Shown here: positions 27,616 through 36,295 of the stretch, piece after piece | Layout of the letters: the number at the start of each line of letters is the position of its first letter | How positions within the stretch are numbered: position 1 is the stretch's first letter | NCBI GenBank assembly: GCA_963781665.1 | Contig: CAWAGA010000002.1 | Coordinates: 1,984,001-2,048,000 of the forward strand | Source: JAJYIW01 sp963781665 | Lineage (GTDB): Bacteria; Chloroflexota; Anaerolineae; Anaerolineales; Anaerolineaceae | Direction: 5' to 3' | DNA length: 64,000 nt | Notes under the pieces: model-generated | Seen by the model: the letters and a program-made list of their open reading frames with translations, nothing else | Databases searched by the model: none | What the model was told of the DNA's origin: nothing | Translations under genes and position numbers: made by a program

Positions 27616-28866
27616 TTGCCTCAAATAAAATGTAACTATCAGAGCTAACGATGGCTCACAAAAAATGTTACCCTAGTGCGGAATTTGGATCCGCCGAGGG
27701 AGACAATGATGAGTCAACGCAGTAAACGCGAGATGATCGAAGCCATCCGCCCACGTTATTTGAAAGCCAACAAACCTGGCAAACAGCAAATCCTGGACGA
27801 ACTGATTGCAACCACTGGCTACCATCGCAAGTATGCCATTCGAGTGTTGAAGCACCGTCCAAAAACCAAAGGGCTGAAGAAGCCTGGGCGGCAGAAAATC
27901 TATCAGGGTGAAGTGGTACAGGTCTTGGAGCAGATCTGGGAAATCTGTGGGCGGATTTGCTCCAAACGCCTGCAACCTTTTCTACCCGAGATGGTTGCGG
28001 TCTTAGAGCGCTGCCATGAACTGAGCCTATCCGAGGAAACCAAGGGGCTGTTATTGGGGATGAGCCGGGCGACCATCGACCGCTGCCTGAAGAAAGCCCG
28101 TTTTACCCATCCCCAGCATGGGCTCTCTACCACCAAACCAGGGACTTTGCTCAAGCAGGCCATCCCGATCCGCACATTCACTCCATGGGAAGACGAGCAT
28201 CCAGGTTTTCTGGAAATTGGCTTGGTGGCGCATTGTGGCAATACCACCGAAGGCAGCTATCTCAATACCCTCACCGCCACTGATTTGGCCACTGGCTGGA
28301 CTGAATGCCAGGCAGTAGCCAACAAGACCCAGTTGGCCGTTTCAGAAGCCATCCAAAACATGCGCCAACTCCTACCCTTTGCTCTGTTGGGGCTCGATTC
28401 AGACAATGGCAGTGAGTTTATCAACGACACTCTCTTACGCTATTGCCAGGCAGAGCAGATCACCTTTACCCGCTCGAGACCCTACCAGAAAAATGATCAG
28501 GCCCACGTCGAACAAAAGAACTGGTCGGTGGTTCGCCACACCATTGGTTATGATCGTCTGGAGACCCCTGAAGAATTGGCCTTGTTGAGGTCCATTTACA
28601 CCGACCTACGGCTGTATATCAACTTCTTTCAGCCCGTGCTCAAACTGGTTGGTAAAGAGCGGATTGACGGCAAAACCGTCCGGACGTATGATCGGGCTAC
28701 CACACCTTATCGCCGCGTCCTGGCCCTCAACTCTCTGTCTTTGGATGTCAAAGCCAGACTCACGGCTCAATATGTGCAACTAAACCCGGTTACCTTGCGG
28801 GCCAGCATCGACGCGAAAGTCGGCCAATTGTGGAAAATCATTCGGTAACATTTCTATTTGAGGCAA
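27616..28866 (+). mobile_element. DDE-integrase insertion sequence, about 1.25 kb
   Basis: Bounded by inverted repeats TTGCCTCAAATA (27616-27627) and TATTTGAGGCAA (28855-28866), with weaker similarity continuing inward (AAATGTAAC against GTAACATTT). It contains one transposase gene. I could not identify an unambiguous target duplication. Family within the rve-type elements is uncertain. Confidence 0.8.
27709..28848 (+). CDS. Integrase-type (rve, DDE) transposase
   Basis: The likely start is ATG 27706 or 27709 (MSQRSKREMIEAIRPRY); the frame also opens at 27676. The N-terminal HTH region is HRKYAIRVLKHRP, then the integrase core: first Asp in LTATDLATGW, second in LGLDSDNGSEFIND, and Glu in HVEQKNWSVVRH. 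The C-terminal segment LNPVTLRASIDAKVGQLWKI is common to this group of Chloroflexota transposases. Intact, so the element may be active. Confidence 0.88.
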   Translation: MSQRSKREMIEAIRPRYLKANKPGKQQILDELIATTGYHRKYAIRVLKHRPKTKGLKKPGRQKIYQGEVVQVLEQIWEICGRICSKRLQPFLPEMVAVLERCHELSLSEETKGLLLGMSRATIDRCLKKARFTHPQHGLSTTKPGTLLKQAIPIRTFTPWEDEHPGFLEIGLVAHCGNTTEGSYLNTLTATDLATGWTECQAVANKTQLAVSEAIQNMRQLLPFALLGLDSDNGSEFINDTLLRYCQAEQITFTRSRPYQKNDQAHVEQKNWSVVRHTIGYDRLETPEELALLRSIYTDLRLYINFFQPVLKLVGKERIDGKTVRTYDRATTPYRRVLALNSLSLDVKARLTAQYVQLNPVTLRASIDAKVGQLWKIIR

Positions 28867-28941
28867 CGTTACCCCTAAAGTTACTTTTTAATCTGAGGCA
28901 TCACGCCGCCATGAAGCCGAAGGAAGGAATTTCTAAATGAT

Positions 28942-28984
28942 TCGTAATCCGTCACTTTTACTCAAATTGAGACGGGTTACGAAC
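28942..28984. repeat. Imperfect inverted repeat upstream of repeat C
   Basis: TTCGTAATCCGTC (28942-28954) and GACGGGTTACGAA (28972-28984) pair over 13 bp with one mismatch and a 17-nt loop. It could be an attC relic, since GGTTATAAA follows at 28993 in the position of an R' core, but canonical core residues are missing. Confidence 0.5.
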
Positions 28985-29030
28985 ATATTCCGGGTTATAA
29001 AAAAATCAAATGACCAGCTTTATTTCCCCC

Positions 29031-29092
29031 GCGCGGACCGAGTCGGATATACCCTAAAAAACCAGGGCTGGCGGGTATAAGTTTAGGCCGGT
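29031..29092 (+). repeat. Hairpin repeat copy C
   Basis: GCGCGGACCGAGTCGG, then TATACCC and GGGTATA forming a perfect 7-bp stem across an 18-nt middle, then AGTTTAGGCCGGT. One of the most complete copies, showing the stem clearly. A second GGTCCGCGG just after it can pair with the GCGGACC at its start. Confidence 0.8.
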
Positions 29093-29136
29093 GCTTGCCG
29101 GTCCGCGGTAAATAGCCAATTGCAATAAATCATATC

Positions 29137-29196
29137 AGCGCTCTCCAGAGATGGGGGCGCTTTTTGTGTTGCATAAATATGGGTAATTTGTATAAT
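29137..29196 (+). promoter_or_regulatory. Terminator plus promoter ahead of the methyltransferase cassette gene
   Basis: AGCGCTCTCC / GGGGGCGCT hairpin followed by TTTTT (29161-29165), then TTGCAT (29169-29174), a 16-nt spacer and TATAAT (29191-29196). The -10 box lies in the same context (GTATAATTgAaA...GGGGC) as the promoters after repeats D, E and F. Confidence 0.7.
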
Positions 29197-29346
29197 TGAA
29201 ATGTGGGGCGGGAATTCTGCAACAGCAATTACTTTATTTAAAATTTAACCGGTTCCCAAGCAAAGTCCATATCCACCCCTGCGCAGGTAACGCAAACTGT
29301 TAGGCAGTGACTGAATCTATTCACACCCGAAAGGAAATTTTCTACA

Positions 29347-30093
29347 TTGGATATTCCACGAATCTTCAACATCACTGAGAGTGCTCACCGCATCCACAAC
29401 CCGATCACACCCGAAAAGCTCGCTACTCTCGGCGCGGCGCTGCGTCTGGAGTCGGGGGCCCGAGTGCTCGACCTCGGCAGCGGTTCGGGGGAGATGCTGT
29501 GCACCTGGGCACACGATCACGGCGTCATCGGCACCGGCATCGACATGAGCCAGTTGTTCACCGAGCAAGCGAAACTCCGGGCTGAAGAACTCGGCGTTGC
29601 CGGTCAAGTCAAGTTCATCCATGGCGATGCTGCCGGCTATGTTTCTGAGGAGAAGGTCAGTGTGGCAGCCTGTGTCGGTGCCACTTGGATCGGAGGGGGA
29701 GTCGCCGGCACTATCGAGCTTCTGGCGCGGAGCCTGCGCACCGGAGGGATCATCCTCATCGGCGAGCCCTACTGGCGTCAGTTACCGCCGACGGAAGAAA
29801 TTGCCAAGGGGTGTCATGCCAATTCGATCTCCGATTTTCTCGTGCTTCCAGAACTTCTCGCGTCTTTCGGCCACCTTGGCTACGACGTTGTCGAAATGAT
29901 TCTGGCTGACCAAGACAACTGGGATAGATACGAGGCAGCCAAATGGCTCACCATGCGCCGATGGCTTGACGCCAATCCCGACGACGAGCTAGCGAAAGAT
30001 GTTCGAGCCAAACTGACATCGGAACCCGAGCACTACGCCGCTTACACGCGAGAATACCTGGGCTGGGGTGTGTTCGCTCTGATGCAGCGGTGA
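29347..30093 (+). CDS. SAM-dependent methyltransferase (cassette gene)
   Basis: 248 codons starting with TTG at 29347 behind AAGGAAA. Class I methyltransferase: motif I VLDLGSGSGEML, the acidic residue at the end of strand 2 in GTGIDMS, then GDAAGYV and LRTGGIILIGEPYW. Substrate unknown; the family often methylates small molecules. It is clearly richer in GC than the flanking DNA. It lies between repeat C with its promoter and an attC site (30142-30198), exactly the layout of an integron gene cassette. Confidence 0.85.
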   Translation: MDIPRIFNITESAHRIHNPITPEKLATLGAALRLESGARVLDLGSGSGEMLCTWAHDHGVIGTGIDMSQLFTEQAKLRAEELGVAGQVKFIHGDAAGYVSEEKVSVAACVGATWIGGGVAGTIELLARSLRTGGIILIGEPYWRQLPPTEEIAKGCHANSISDFLVLPELLASFGHLGYDVVEMILADQDNWDRYEAAKWLTMRRWLDANPDDELAKDVRAKLTSEPEHYAAYTREYLGWGVFALMQR

Positions 30094-30141
30094 TGAGGGG
30101 ATTACCGGGCGACTCAGAAAGTCGGTAAAATCCAATCGTGC

Positions 30142-30198
30142 AAAATAACCCATTCAAGCAGACGCCGCTTCGCGGTGCGGCTTAATTTGGACGTTAAA
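30142..30198 (+). other. Integron attC recombination site
   Basis: Matches canonical short attC sites closely: CATTCAAGC, then GACGCCGCTTCGCGG with its hairpin, GCGGCTTAA, and an R' core CGTTAAAT at 30192-30199. It follows the methyltransferase gene by about 50 bp. This is the clearest attC in the window. Confidence 0.88.
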
Positions 30199-30220
30199 TC
30201 GATACTCTCACATCTGTTGT

Positions 30221-30261
30221 GTGGACTGAGTCGAATCTTAGGGGTATAAATTCCGACCGGT
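30221..30261 (+). repeat. Hairpin repeat copy D
   Basis: GTGGACTGAGTCG, a short turn, then GGGGTATAAATTCCGACCGGT. It begins 23 nt after the attC R' core. Short copy without the internal stem-loop, like copy B. Confidence 0.72.
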
Positions 30262-30302
30262 GATGCAGCTGCAACAAAAAGGCACCGGGTAACGGGTAAG
30301 AA

Positions 30303-30380
30303 AGAAGTATTTTCCGGCTGGAAAACACTTCTTTTAATTATGTCATAATTATCGCGTATCAAGAGTCCGTATAATTAATA
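30303..30380 (+). promoter_or_regulatory. Terminator-like hairpin and conserved promoter after repeat D
   Basis: AGAAGTATTTTCC...GGAAAACACTTCTTTT forms a hairpin with a T tail (about 30304-30335). The segment CATAATTATCGCGTATC...CCGTATAATTAATA follows (30344-30380), aligned with that after repeat F. No plus-strand gene follows: the downstream DNA holds a gene remnant and a minus-strand operon, so this promoter looks orphaned. Confidence 0.6.
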
Positions 30381-30437
30381 GTTTGGTGGCCAATGATCAC
30401 GAAGCTGTGTTGGATTTTGGCACATTATTTACGATTG

Positions 30438-30510
30438 GTCCCTTCCTGCATCGGGAGGCGAATAGCATAGGCCTGCTAAGTACAGCTATAGATTGGTCAT
30501 ATGGCTACTG
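30438..30510 (-). pseudogene. Remnant of a third isoprenylcysteine-methyltransferase-like gene
   Basis: CCTGCATCGGGAGG and AGATTGGTCA with similar spacing recur here and at 31014-31071, the 5' part of the intact gene 30527-31099. About 70 percent of positions match over 65 bp by eye. The remainder of the gene is missing, so this is a leftover of an unequal recombination or decay. Confidence 0.6.
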
Positions 30511-30526
30511 GCAAACATTCGCAACT

Positions 30527-31099
30527 TTACTTTCTACCAGGTCTGCCAAAGTATCGGGCTGTGCTGTTCAGATAGTCGCGATAGGAGTTGCCGTACTTAT
30601 TAAGTAGAAACGCTTCCTCTAGCGTCACCGTCCAGTGGAAATAGACGAGCGTCACTAGGAAGTAGATCACGAACACGATGCTCCACGCCGCCGTGGACCA
30701 GCCCATTACCGCCATGCCCAGGATCGCCAGCGCCCAGCCTACATACAATGGATTCCGCGAGTAGCGGTGAATGCCCCGTATTACCAAGTCTTTGTTCTGC
30801 GCGAACGAGTACAACCCTATGACTCCCACGAATATCCCGCCAATGTAAAAGATTAAACCCACATAAAATACTGGTCCGAAATCAACTGGCACAAACAGGC
30901 TGATGACCAGCCCGCCGAAAAGCCAGATCATCGCCAGTGTGACGATCCATGGACCGTTGAATAAAAACTCCGGGTCATCGAAGGGTTTACCGCGCTTGTG
31001 GTTGGCCCATTCCTGCATCGGGAGGGCGATGGCATAAGCTAATACATAGAATATCCACAGATTGGTCAAATGAATTCCGGAAAGCATTTGCATACTCAC
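30527..31099 (-). CDS. Isoprenylcysteine carboxyl methyltransferase-family membrane protein, copy 2
   Basis: 190 codons, start ATG 31099 or 31090. Four or five hydrophobic spans (IFYVLAYAIALPM, WIVTLAMIWLFGGLVISLFV, VFYVGLIFYIGGIFVGVIG and later). The SAM-binding signature of ICMT/PEMT-type enzymes is visible: RGIHRYSRNPLYVGWAL, then TLEEAFLLNKYGNSYRDYLNSTARYF. The substrate is unknown in bacteria that lack prenylated proteins. It overlaps the upstream paralog by 4 nt and belongs to an operon led by a TetR gene. Confidence 0.85.
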   Translation of the reverse strand: MSMQMLSGIHLTNLWIFYVLAYAIALPMQEWANHKRGKPFDDPEFLFNGPWIVTLAMIWLFGGLVISLFVPVDFGPVFYVGLIFYIGGIFVGVIGLYSFAQNKDLVIRGIHRYSRNPLYVGWALAILGMAVMGWSTAAWSIVFVIYFLVTLVYFHWTVTLEEAFLLNKYGNSYRDYLNSTARYFGRPGRK

Positions 31100-31653
31100 T
31101 TTCTGTCCGATGCGCTAAAGTAGCGCGCCGTACGCCGTAAATAATCTCGGTAGGAATTGCCATATTTCTCTGACAGGTACGCTTCCTCTGTCAGGATTGT
31201 CCAGTGGAAATAAGGGATTGTCAGTAAGAAGTATATGGTGAATAGAATACTCCCCAGAGAGGTGGACCACCCCATCAGCATTAAGCCGAAGATGACGAAG
31301 ACCATGCCAACGTAATTGGGGTTTCTTGAATAGCGATACACACTGCCGCGCACCAGCCCTGGGTCCCCCAAGGCAATCAATGAGCTGGCGACAATGATCA
31401 TACCGACGATGTAGAACACCAGACCGATATAGAACAAGATACCGGAACTCAACGGGACGAACAGGCTGATTGCCAATCCACCGAACAGCCAGAGGAAGGT
31501 AACGGCAGAGAGCAGCTTATGTTGCTTAAGCATTTCAGGGTCTTCGATGGGTTCACCCCGTCTTTTATTGGCCAGTTGTCGCAGCGGGAAAGCTATGACA
31601 TAGACCAACACATAGAACACCCACAGGTTGGTGAGATGGATACTTGATAACAT
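31096..31653 (-). CDS. Isoprenylcysteine carboxyl methyltransferase-family membrane protein, copy 1
   Basis: 185 codons. It shares the start LSSIHLTNLWVFYVLVYVIAFP with the neighbouring paralog and has the same catalytic region (RGSVYRYSRNPNYVGMVFV; TEEAYLSEKYGNSYRDYLRRTARYF). Multi-pass inner-membrane protein. The pair most likely arose by tandem duplication, and a third decayed copy lies downstream. Preceded by TetR on the same strand with 59 bp between them. Confidence 0.85.
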   Translation of the reverse strand: MLSSIHLTNLWVFYVLVYVIAFPLRQLANKRRGEPIEDPEMLKQHKLLSAVTFLWLFGGLAISLFVPLSSGILFYIGLVFYIVGMIIVASSLIALGDPGLVRGSVYRYSRNPNYVGMVFVIFGLMLMGWSTSLGSILFTIYFLLTIPYFHWTILTEEAYLSEKYGNSYRDYLRRTARYFSASDRK

Positions 31654-31712
31654 AATATTTTTGCCCTTTCTGACTGCGGAGAGCAGTCTGGTTTTTAGTT
31701 GATTCGGCTTGG

Positions 31713-32297
31713 TTAAAAGCCGAATCGCTCCCTCATCTGCGTGAGGATTTGCTCCTGATTGAACAGCTTTGCCCCCGCAAGGCTTTGTAGCATCGCTCCA
31801 TCCAGGATTGCGAGATATAGAGATGCCGCAGCCTGTGGCTGCGGGTCACCCAACGATTTAAACAAAGGAGCCAGGGCGATTATAAATTTGTCGTAGTATG
31901 TTTTGAAGTCGTGCTCAAGTAGCTTGCCCACTTCCGGTGTGCTGATTGCTTGCATCATCAAGTACAGGAAGTTCGCTTCTGCCGCCATTGCTGCCAGTGA
32001 TTGATGGGCAATGGCGAACAATTTGTCACCAGGCGACTTATCTGGATCGACCGCGACTTCAGCCAGGGGGGTAGTCATGGCATCGAACATACGGAGGAAT
32101 ACAGCCTCAAACAGCGCCTCCTTAGACTCGAAGTAAAGGTAGATCGTTCCTTTGGCGATGCCCACCGCATTTGCAATATCACCGATCCGCGTATCGCCAT
32201 AACCTTTTTGTGCAAATACAGCCAGGGCGGCATCGAGGATTTGCTGTTCTCGCTCATCACGGATAACTTTATTTTGCTGTGTAGTACGAGGTGACAT
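31713..32297 (-). CDS. TetR-family transcriptional repressor
   Basis: 194 codons. The N-terminal HTH is standard for TetR: EQQILDAALAVFAQKGYGDTRIGDIANAVGIAKGTIYLYFESKEALFEAVF. The C-terminal ligand-binding half is helical (LAAMAAEANFLYLMMQAIS). It leads the operon with the two membrane methyltransferase genes and probably controls it and itself through the palindrome just upstream. Ligand unknown. Confidence 0.92.
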   Translation of the reverse strand: MSPRTTQQNKVIRDEREQQILDAALAVFAQKGYGDTRIGDIANAVGIAKGTIYLYFESKEALFEAVFLRMFDAMTTPLAEVAVDPDKSPGDKLFAIAHQSLAAMAAEANFLYLMMQAISTPEVGKLLEHDFKTYYDKFIIALAPLFKSLGDPQPQAAASLYLAILDGAMLQSLAGAKLFNQEQILTQMRERFGF

Positions 32298-32313
32298 AAG
32301 TCCTCTTTGGTTT

Positions 32314-32369
32314 TATGACTGAACGTTTGGTCATAAACTAATGATAGTACTTATTAATAATTTTGTCAA
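32314..32369 (-). promoter_or_regulatory. TetR operon promoter and operator
   Basis: On the minus strand TTGACA (32369-32364), a 17-nt spacer and TATCAT (32346-32341) form a good promoter. Downstream of it a 22-bp near-palindrome at 32314-32335 (outer arms TATGAC/GTCATA, centre AACGTT) lies between promoter and start codon, the expected place for an autoregulatory TetR site. Confidence 0.7.
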
Positions 32370-32509
32370 GTTGAGATATTTCCGATAATTAGTTCAATGA
32401 TCTATCCCCGATCAAAAGCGTTGAAATATAATGACAGGGATTTTCATATACAGAATGCACAGCGGACATTCAACCTTGCATCAGATGCGTAATGCGAGCA
32501 CAGAACGCA

Positions 32510-32639
32510 GCCTAACAAGCGCGTGCAGTCCCAGCCCGCTCCGCGCCTTGTATCGATGTGAAATTAGGTTTTGTGTGATATCCTGAATTGAAGCGCATTT
32601 CGCAAAATCTCGGTGCGGCTGACACACTGCCCGTTAGAG
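32510..32639 (+). other. Integron attC-like site, long form
   Basis: R'' core GCCTAAC at 32510 and R' core GTTAGAG at 32633. The arms pair through GCAGTCCCAGCC on the left and GGCTGACACACTGC on the right, with mismatches, as attC sites do. About 130 bp. It closes the cassette holding the TetR operon and precedes repeat E. Confidence 0.75.
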
Positions 32640-32660
32640 TGACATCCTCACATTTGCTTC

Positions 32661-32719
32661 GTGGACCGAGCCGCATATACCCTAAAAAACCACGGCTGGC
32701 GGTATAAGTTCCGGCCGGT
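32661..32719 (+). repeat. Hairpin repeat copy E
   Basis: GTGGACCGAGCCGCA, TATACCC, an internal segment of CTAAAAAACCACGGCTGGC type nearly identical to copy C, then GGTATAAGTTCCGGCCGGT. It begins 22 nt after the attC core. A CGCCCCCATTTTTGGAAGGCG hairpin with a T tail follows (about 32758-32785). Confidence 0.8.
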
Positions 32720-33024
32720 ATTTCGAGCCTAGAATAAAGTAGATTTGAATTTTCAAGCGCCCCCATTTTTGGAAGGCGTTTTTGATTCACGCCAATGTGA
32801 CTTTTCAATTTGCCAGTTTGTGCACCCTTTATCCCGTACTTGAGGCTTGGTGTAGAAATGCTCAGACGGACTGCACCTTGGATTTGATCGAACAGCTTTC
32901 TGGGTTTTAGGGCTGGTTTGCATCATAAATTCTTGAATGATAATTATTTTTAAGATGGAATCAAATTTACATGGTTTGGATAACTCTGTATTCTCGCGCC
33001 ATATTATTCCTAATGAGTTTAGTT

Positions 33025-33075
33025 ATTCGGAATGATTGCAGCGTATTACAATATTTCGTATAATTAATTGCTGGG
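33025..33075 (+). promoter_or_regulatory. Conserved cassette promoter before the SMI1/KNR4 gene
   Basis: GCAGCGTATTACAATATTTCGTATAATTAATTGCTGGG aligns with the promoter segments after repeats D and F. The -10 box TATAAT is at 33059-33064. The gene starts about 50 nt downstream. The stretch between repeat E and this promoter (32790-33024) shows nothing I recognise. Confidence 0.6.
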
Positions 33076-33112
33076 TTGCACTTCTGAATAATATTTCGAA
33101 GGTTTTTGCCAT

Positions 33113-33548
33113 ATGTGGAAAGAATATATCAAAAGTATTACCGATGACTTTGAATTTACTCAAGCGGCTACAGAACAGGCTCTTGCAAAAACAGAGTCTG
33201 CTCTTGGAGTCAAATTACCGACAAAGTTGCGTGAATTGCTCAAAGAAACGAATGGTGTTGAACAACCTGGCGCCTACCTTTTATTCCTTTTACCTGTGGA
33301 ACGCATTGAAAAAGACAATTTCGAAAATGCGTCACGCAAATGAACTAAATTTTTATATGCCATTTGATAGTTTTCTCTTTTTTGCGGATGCCGGTAATGG
33401 TGACAAATTTGGGTTTCCAATTTCACGGGACGGCAACATTAGAAACGATGTTTTTGCATGGAATCACGAGGATGATAGTCGTTCCTGGTGTGCTCCATCT
33501 TTAATGAATTTTCTCAAATGGTGGTATGAAGGCAAAATAAAGTATTAG
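33113..33548 (+). pseudogene. SMI1/KNR4-family protein with one frameshift
   Basis: Starts at ATG 33113 (MWKEYIKSITDDFEF). The SMI1/KNR4 core is visible: LGVKLPTKLRELLKETNGV in the first frame, and FLFFADAGNGDKFGFPI then DVFAWNHEDDSRSW in the second. Frame changes at about 33322, where FEN(ASRK) becomes (E)MRHANELNFYMPFDS; one extra A in AAAA would explain it. Reconstructed length is about 145 residues, normal for the family. Such proteins commonly act as immunity proteins of contact-dependent or polymorphic toxins. It sits between repeat E with its promoter and an attC site, a typical cassette. Confidence 0.82.
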
Positions 33549-33576
33549 TCGCAAAATTAATTACCCGCACAGAGCC

Positions 33577-33687
33577 GCCCAACACCGCGTGAACCGGATA
33601 AGTACAAGCGCTGCCCACACTTGTGAGGAGTCTGTCTCAACGGAGGATTCAACTCAACCGGTTCACTTCATCTCGCAACCGTTAAAT
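33577..33687 (+). other. Integron attC-like site
   Basis: R'' core GCCCAAC at 33577, perfect arm pairing GTGAACCGG / CCGGTTCAC, and R' core GTTAAAT at 33681. About 111 bp. It closes the SMI1/KNR4 cassette. No hairpin repeat follows; the IS21 element begins about 75 bp further on. Confidence 0.78.
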
Positions 33688-33915
33688 CTCGACTTGAGCG
33701 TCTCGCAAGTCCGCAGAAAATTTCTATACCAGGTTCAATAACTGCCTGATTGCATAATCCGGGGCAAGCCGCACAGTAAAACGGCGTAAGGCGCACACCT
33801 AAACGGGCCATGGCGCACACCGATACGGGGTCATGCCGCACACTTTTCAGGGGAGATTAACTGCGTTGGTAATCCAAAATTATGGCATGCTTTTCTCCAA
33901 ATCAAGGAGGAAGGC

Positions 33916-35460
33916 ATGGTCCAGGAGCGATTATCAATGCGTAAAATTCGTGAAGTTCTCCGGCTGAAAGAAGAAGCCGGACTGTCGAACCGGGCAATTT
34001 CCCGGGCTTGTAAAATTTCCAATAGCACCGTGGGGGAATATCTACAGCGCGCCCAACAGGCGGGGTTGAGCTGGCCCTTGCCCGAAGGGCTGGACGAAGA
34101 CGAACTGTACCAAAAACTCTTTCCTGAAGACACCTCAGCAAAAGAACCGGATCGCCCCCTTCCGGACTGGAAGGAAATGCAGCAGGAGCTCAAGAAAAAA
34201 GGGGTCACTCTCAAACTGCTGTGGATTGAATACAAAGAGAAGCATGCGGATGGCTATAAATATTCGCAGTTTTGTGAGCTTTTTCGCCGCTGGGCGAAAG
34301 TTCAATCTCCCACCGGACGATTTCCCCACCATGGTGGGGAGGTGATGGAAGTTGATTATGCTGGAATGACGGTGACTATCGTCAATCCGGAGACAGGTGA
34401 AACGCACCAGGCGCCGGTTTTTGTGGCCACTTTGCCAGCCAGCAATTATATCTATGCTGAGGTGCAGCCTAGCCAAGAGTTAGTTCATTGGATCAATGGC
34501 CACGTCCGCGCAGTAGCCTTCTTTGGGGGTGTCACTAAAATTTTTCGACCAGACAACACCAGGACGGGCATAAAAAGCCCCAACTATTATGAGCCTGATC
34601 TCAACCCAACCTACCAAGAGATGGCTGAATATTATCAGGTGGCTGTGCTGCCTGCCAGAGTCCGTCGCCCAAAAGACAAACCGGCTGTCGAAAATGGGGT
34701 CCAAAATGTTGAACGCTGGGTGCTGGCGCCATTGCGGAAGCAGACTTTTTTTAGCGAGGGAGCTGCCAACCGAGCCATACGCCCCCTTCTGGAAGCTCTG
34801 AACCAGCGAGTCATGGCCCATCTCGGCAAATCACGCCGCCAACTGTTCGAGGAAGTTGACCAACCGGAGCTACGTCCCATCCCCGCTCAAGCCTTTACTT
34901 TTGCTACCTGGAAAAAGGCGACGGTGAACATTGACTATCATGTCCCCTTCGATCAACACCTTTACAGCGTCCCCCACATTTTGGTCCACCAGGAAGTGGA
35001 TATCAAAGCGACCGAGCGCATGATCCAGATCTTTCATAAAGGCAAGGAAATAGCGCTTCACGCCCGTATTTATACCGGTGAACGTTTCTCCACGCATGCC
35101 GAACACATGCCTTCCAATCACCGATTTGTCCTCGAAGTTGATGCAGATTGGCTGCTCAAGCAGGCTCAGGCCATCGGCCCGCAGACCACCCAATACCTGA
35201 CCGCCCTGCTGCGATCTCGCCCTTTTCCTGAACAGGCTTACCGTTCCTGCCTGGGGGTGTTGAGTTTGGCGCGCAAATATCCCGCACGACAGGTAGAAAA
35301 AGCCTGCCAAGGGCTCCAGGAAAGCCATTTACTCTCTTACAAAGATCTGAAAAGCGAGCTGGAAGTCCAAACGGCTCACGCCTCAAACGATAAAAATGAT
35401 CATCCCATCACCCCATCCCCGGCTCATGAAAACATCCGGGGTAAAACCTATTACCACTAA
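33916..35460 (+). CDS. istA: IS21-family transposase IstA
   Basis: 514 codons behind AAGGAGGAAGGC. The N-terminal HTH is KIREVLRLKEEAGLSNRAISRACKIS. The DDE core shows VMEVDYAGMTV, IFRPDNTRTGI and KPAVENGVQNVERW. The C-terminal part is the usual IS21 region (PVPFDQHLYSVP-like VPFDQHLYSVPHILV). Intact. istB begins 11 nt after its stop, so both are translated from one message. Confidence 0.95.
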   Translation: MVQERLSMRKIREVLRLKEEAGLSNRAISRACKISNSTVGEYLQRAQQAGLSWPLPEGLDEDELYQKLFPEDTSAKEPDRPLPDWKEMQQELKKKGVTLKLLWIEYKEKHADGYKYSQFCELFRRWAKVQSPTGRFPHHGGEVMEVDYAGMTVTIVNPETGETHQAPVFVATLPASNYIYAEVQPSQELVHWINGHVRAVAFFGGVTKIFRPDNTRTGIKSPNYYEPDLNPTYQEMAEYYQVAVLPARVRRPKDKPAVENGVQNVERWVLAPLRKQTFFSEGAANRAIRPLLEALNQRVMAHLGKSRRQLFEEVDQPELRPIPAQAFTFATWKKATVNIDYHVPFDQHLYSVPHILVHQEVDIKATERMIQIFHKGKEIALHARIYTGERFSTHAEHMPSNHRFVLEVDADWLLKQAQAIGPQTTQYLTALLRSRPFPEQAYRSCLGVLSLARKYPARQVEKACQGLQESHLLSYKDLKSELEVQTAHASNDKNDHPITPSPAHENIRGKTYYH

Positions 35461-35471
35461 AGGAGATTCTA

Positions 35472-36224
35472 ATGACTGACACTGTACTCTTCGACAAGCT
35501 CTTACAACTCCGCTTACCCGCCTTTCGAGCGGGGTTGCAAGAGCAACAAGCCAATCCCAAATACCTGGACCTATCTTTTGAAGAACGCCTGGCCCTGTTG
35601 GTAGACCAGGAATGCATCCGTCGCCAAAATAATCGCATCCAACGTGGTTTACACCTGGCAGGTTTCCCGATGCAAGCTACCTTGGAAGACCTGGACTTCT
35701 CTTCGGAACGCGGCCTGGATCGCCGCCAGGTCCTGGAATTAGGACAATGTACCTGGATCAGTAATTCGTTGAACATTCTGGTGCTGGGAGCCACCGGATC
35801 TGGGAAAACTTTTGCGGCCTGTTCGTTTGGGACATCAGCCATCCGACTTGGCTATTCAGTGCGTTATTTCCGGACCTCTCGTTTACTGCACGCTCTGGGG
35901 CAAGCCCATCAGGACTCTTCTTTCTCGAACCTTCTCCGTTCGCTTGCCCGAATTGAACTACTGATCCTGGATGATTGGATGCGTGATGCTCTGACTGTGA
36001 CCAATGCACAGGATATCTTAGAAGTACTGGATGATCGCTATGGACATGCGGCTACCATCCTGGTTTCCCAAATGCCAGTTGCCGATTGGTTTACCCAAAT
36101 CCCTAATCCCACTCTGGCCGATGCGATCCTCGATCGTACCATTCATTCCGCTTACCGCCTCCAACTGTGCGGAGGCTCACAAAGGAAGTTACGGTCACCA
36201 ATCCGGAGTATGCCGAACACTTGA
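35472..36224 (+). CDS. istB: IS21-family helper ATPase IstB
   Basis: 250 codons. AAA+ ATPase that directs IstA to target DNA. Walker A GATGSGKTFAACSFG is near residue 105, and Walker B is LLILDDWMRD. N-terminal segment LRLPAFRAGLQEQQANPKYLDLSFEERLALLVDQE and the ending HSAYRLQL are typical. Preceded by AAAGGAGA. Intact with istA, so the element may be functional. Confidence 0.95.
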   Translation: MTDTVLFDKLLQLRLPAFRAGLQEQQANPKYLDLSFEERLALLVDQECIRRQNNRIQRGLHLAGFPMQATLEDLDFSSERGLDRRQVLELGQCTWISNSLNILVLGATGSGKTFAACSFGTSAIRLGYSVRYFRTSRLLHALGQAHQDSSFSNLLRSLARIELLILDDWMRDALTVTNAQDILEVLDDRYGHAATILVSQMPVADWFTQIPNPTLADAILDRTIHSAYRLQLCGGSQRKLRSPIRSMPNT

Positions 36225-36295
36225 TGTATACTTACCTTACCAACGCGATCTCCCCCATAAGTGTGCGGCATGCCACGTTTAACTGTGCGATTTCA

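Larger units (their letters stand above)
33763..36295 (+). mobile_element. Complete IS21-family insertion sequence
   Basis: The terminal regions match in inverted orientation: CGCACAGTAAAACG on the left (about 33770) and CGTTTAACTGTGCG on the right (36276-36289). Repeated GCGCACAC / GTGTGCGG motifs continue inward at both ends, the multiple-repeat pattern of IS21. It carries istA and istB in order. Exact outer bases are uncertain by a few positions, and I could not confirm a target duplication. Confidence 0.8.
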
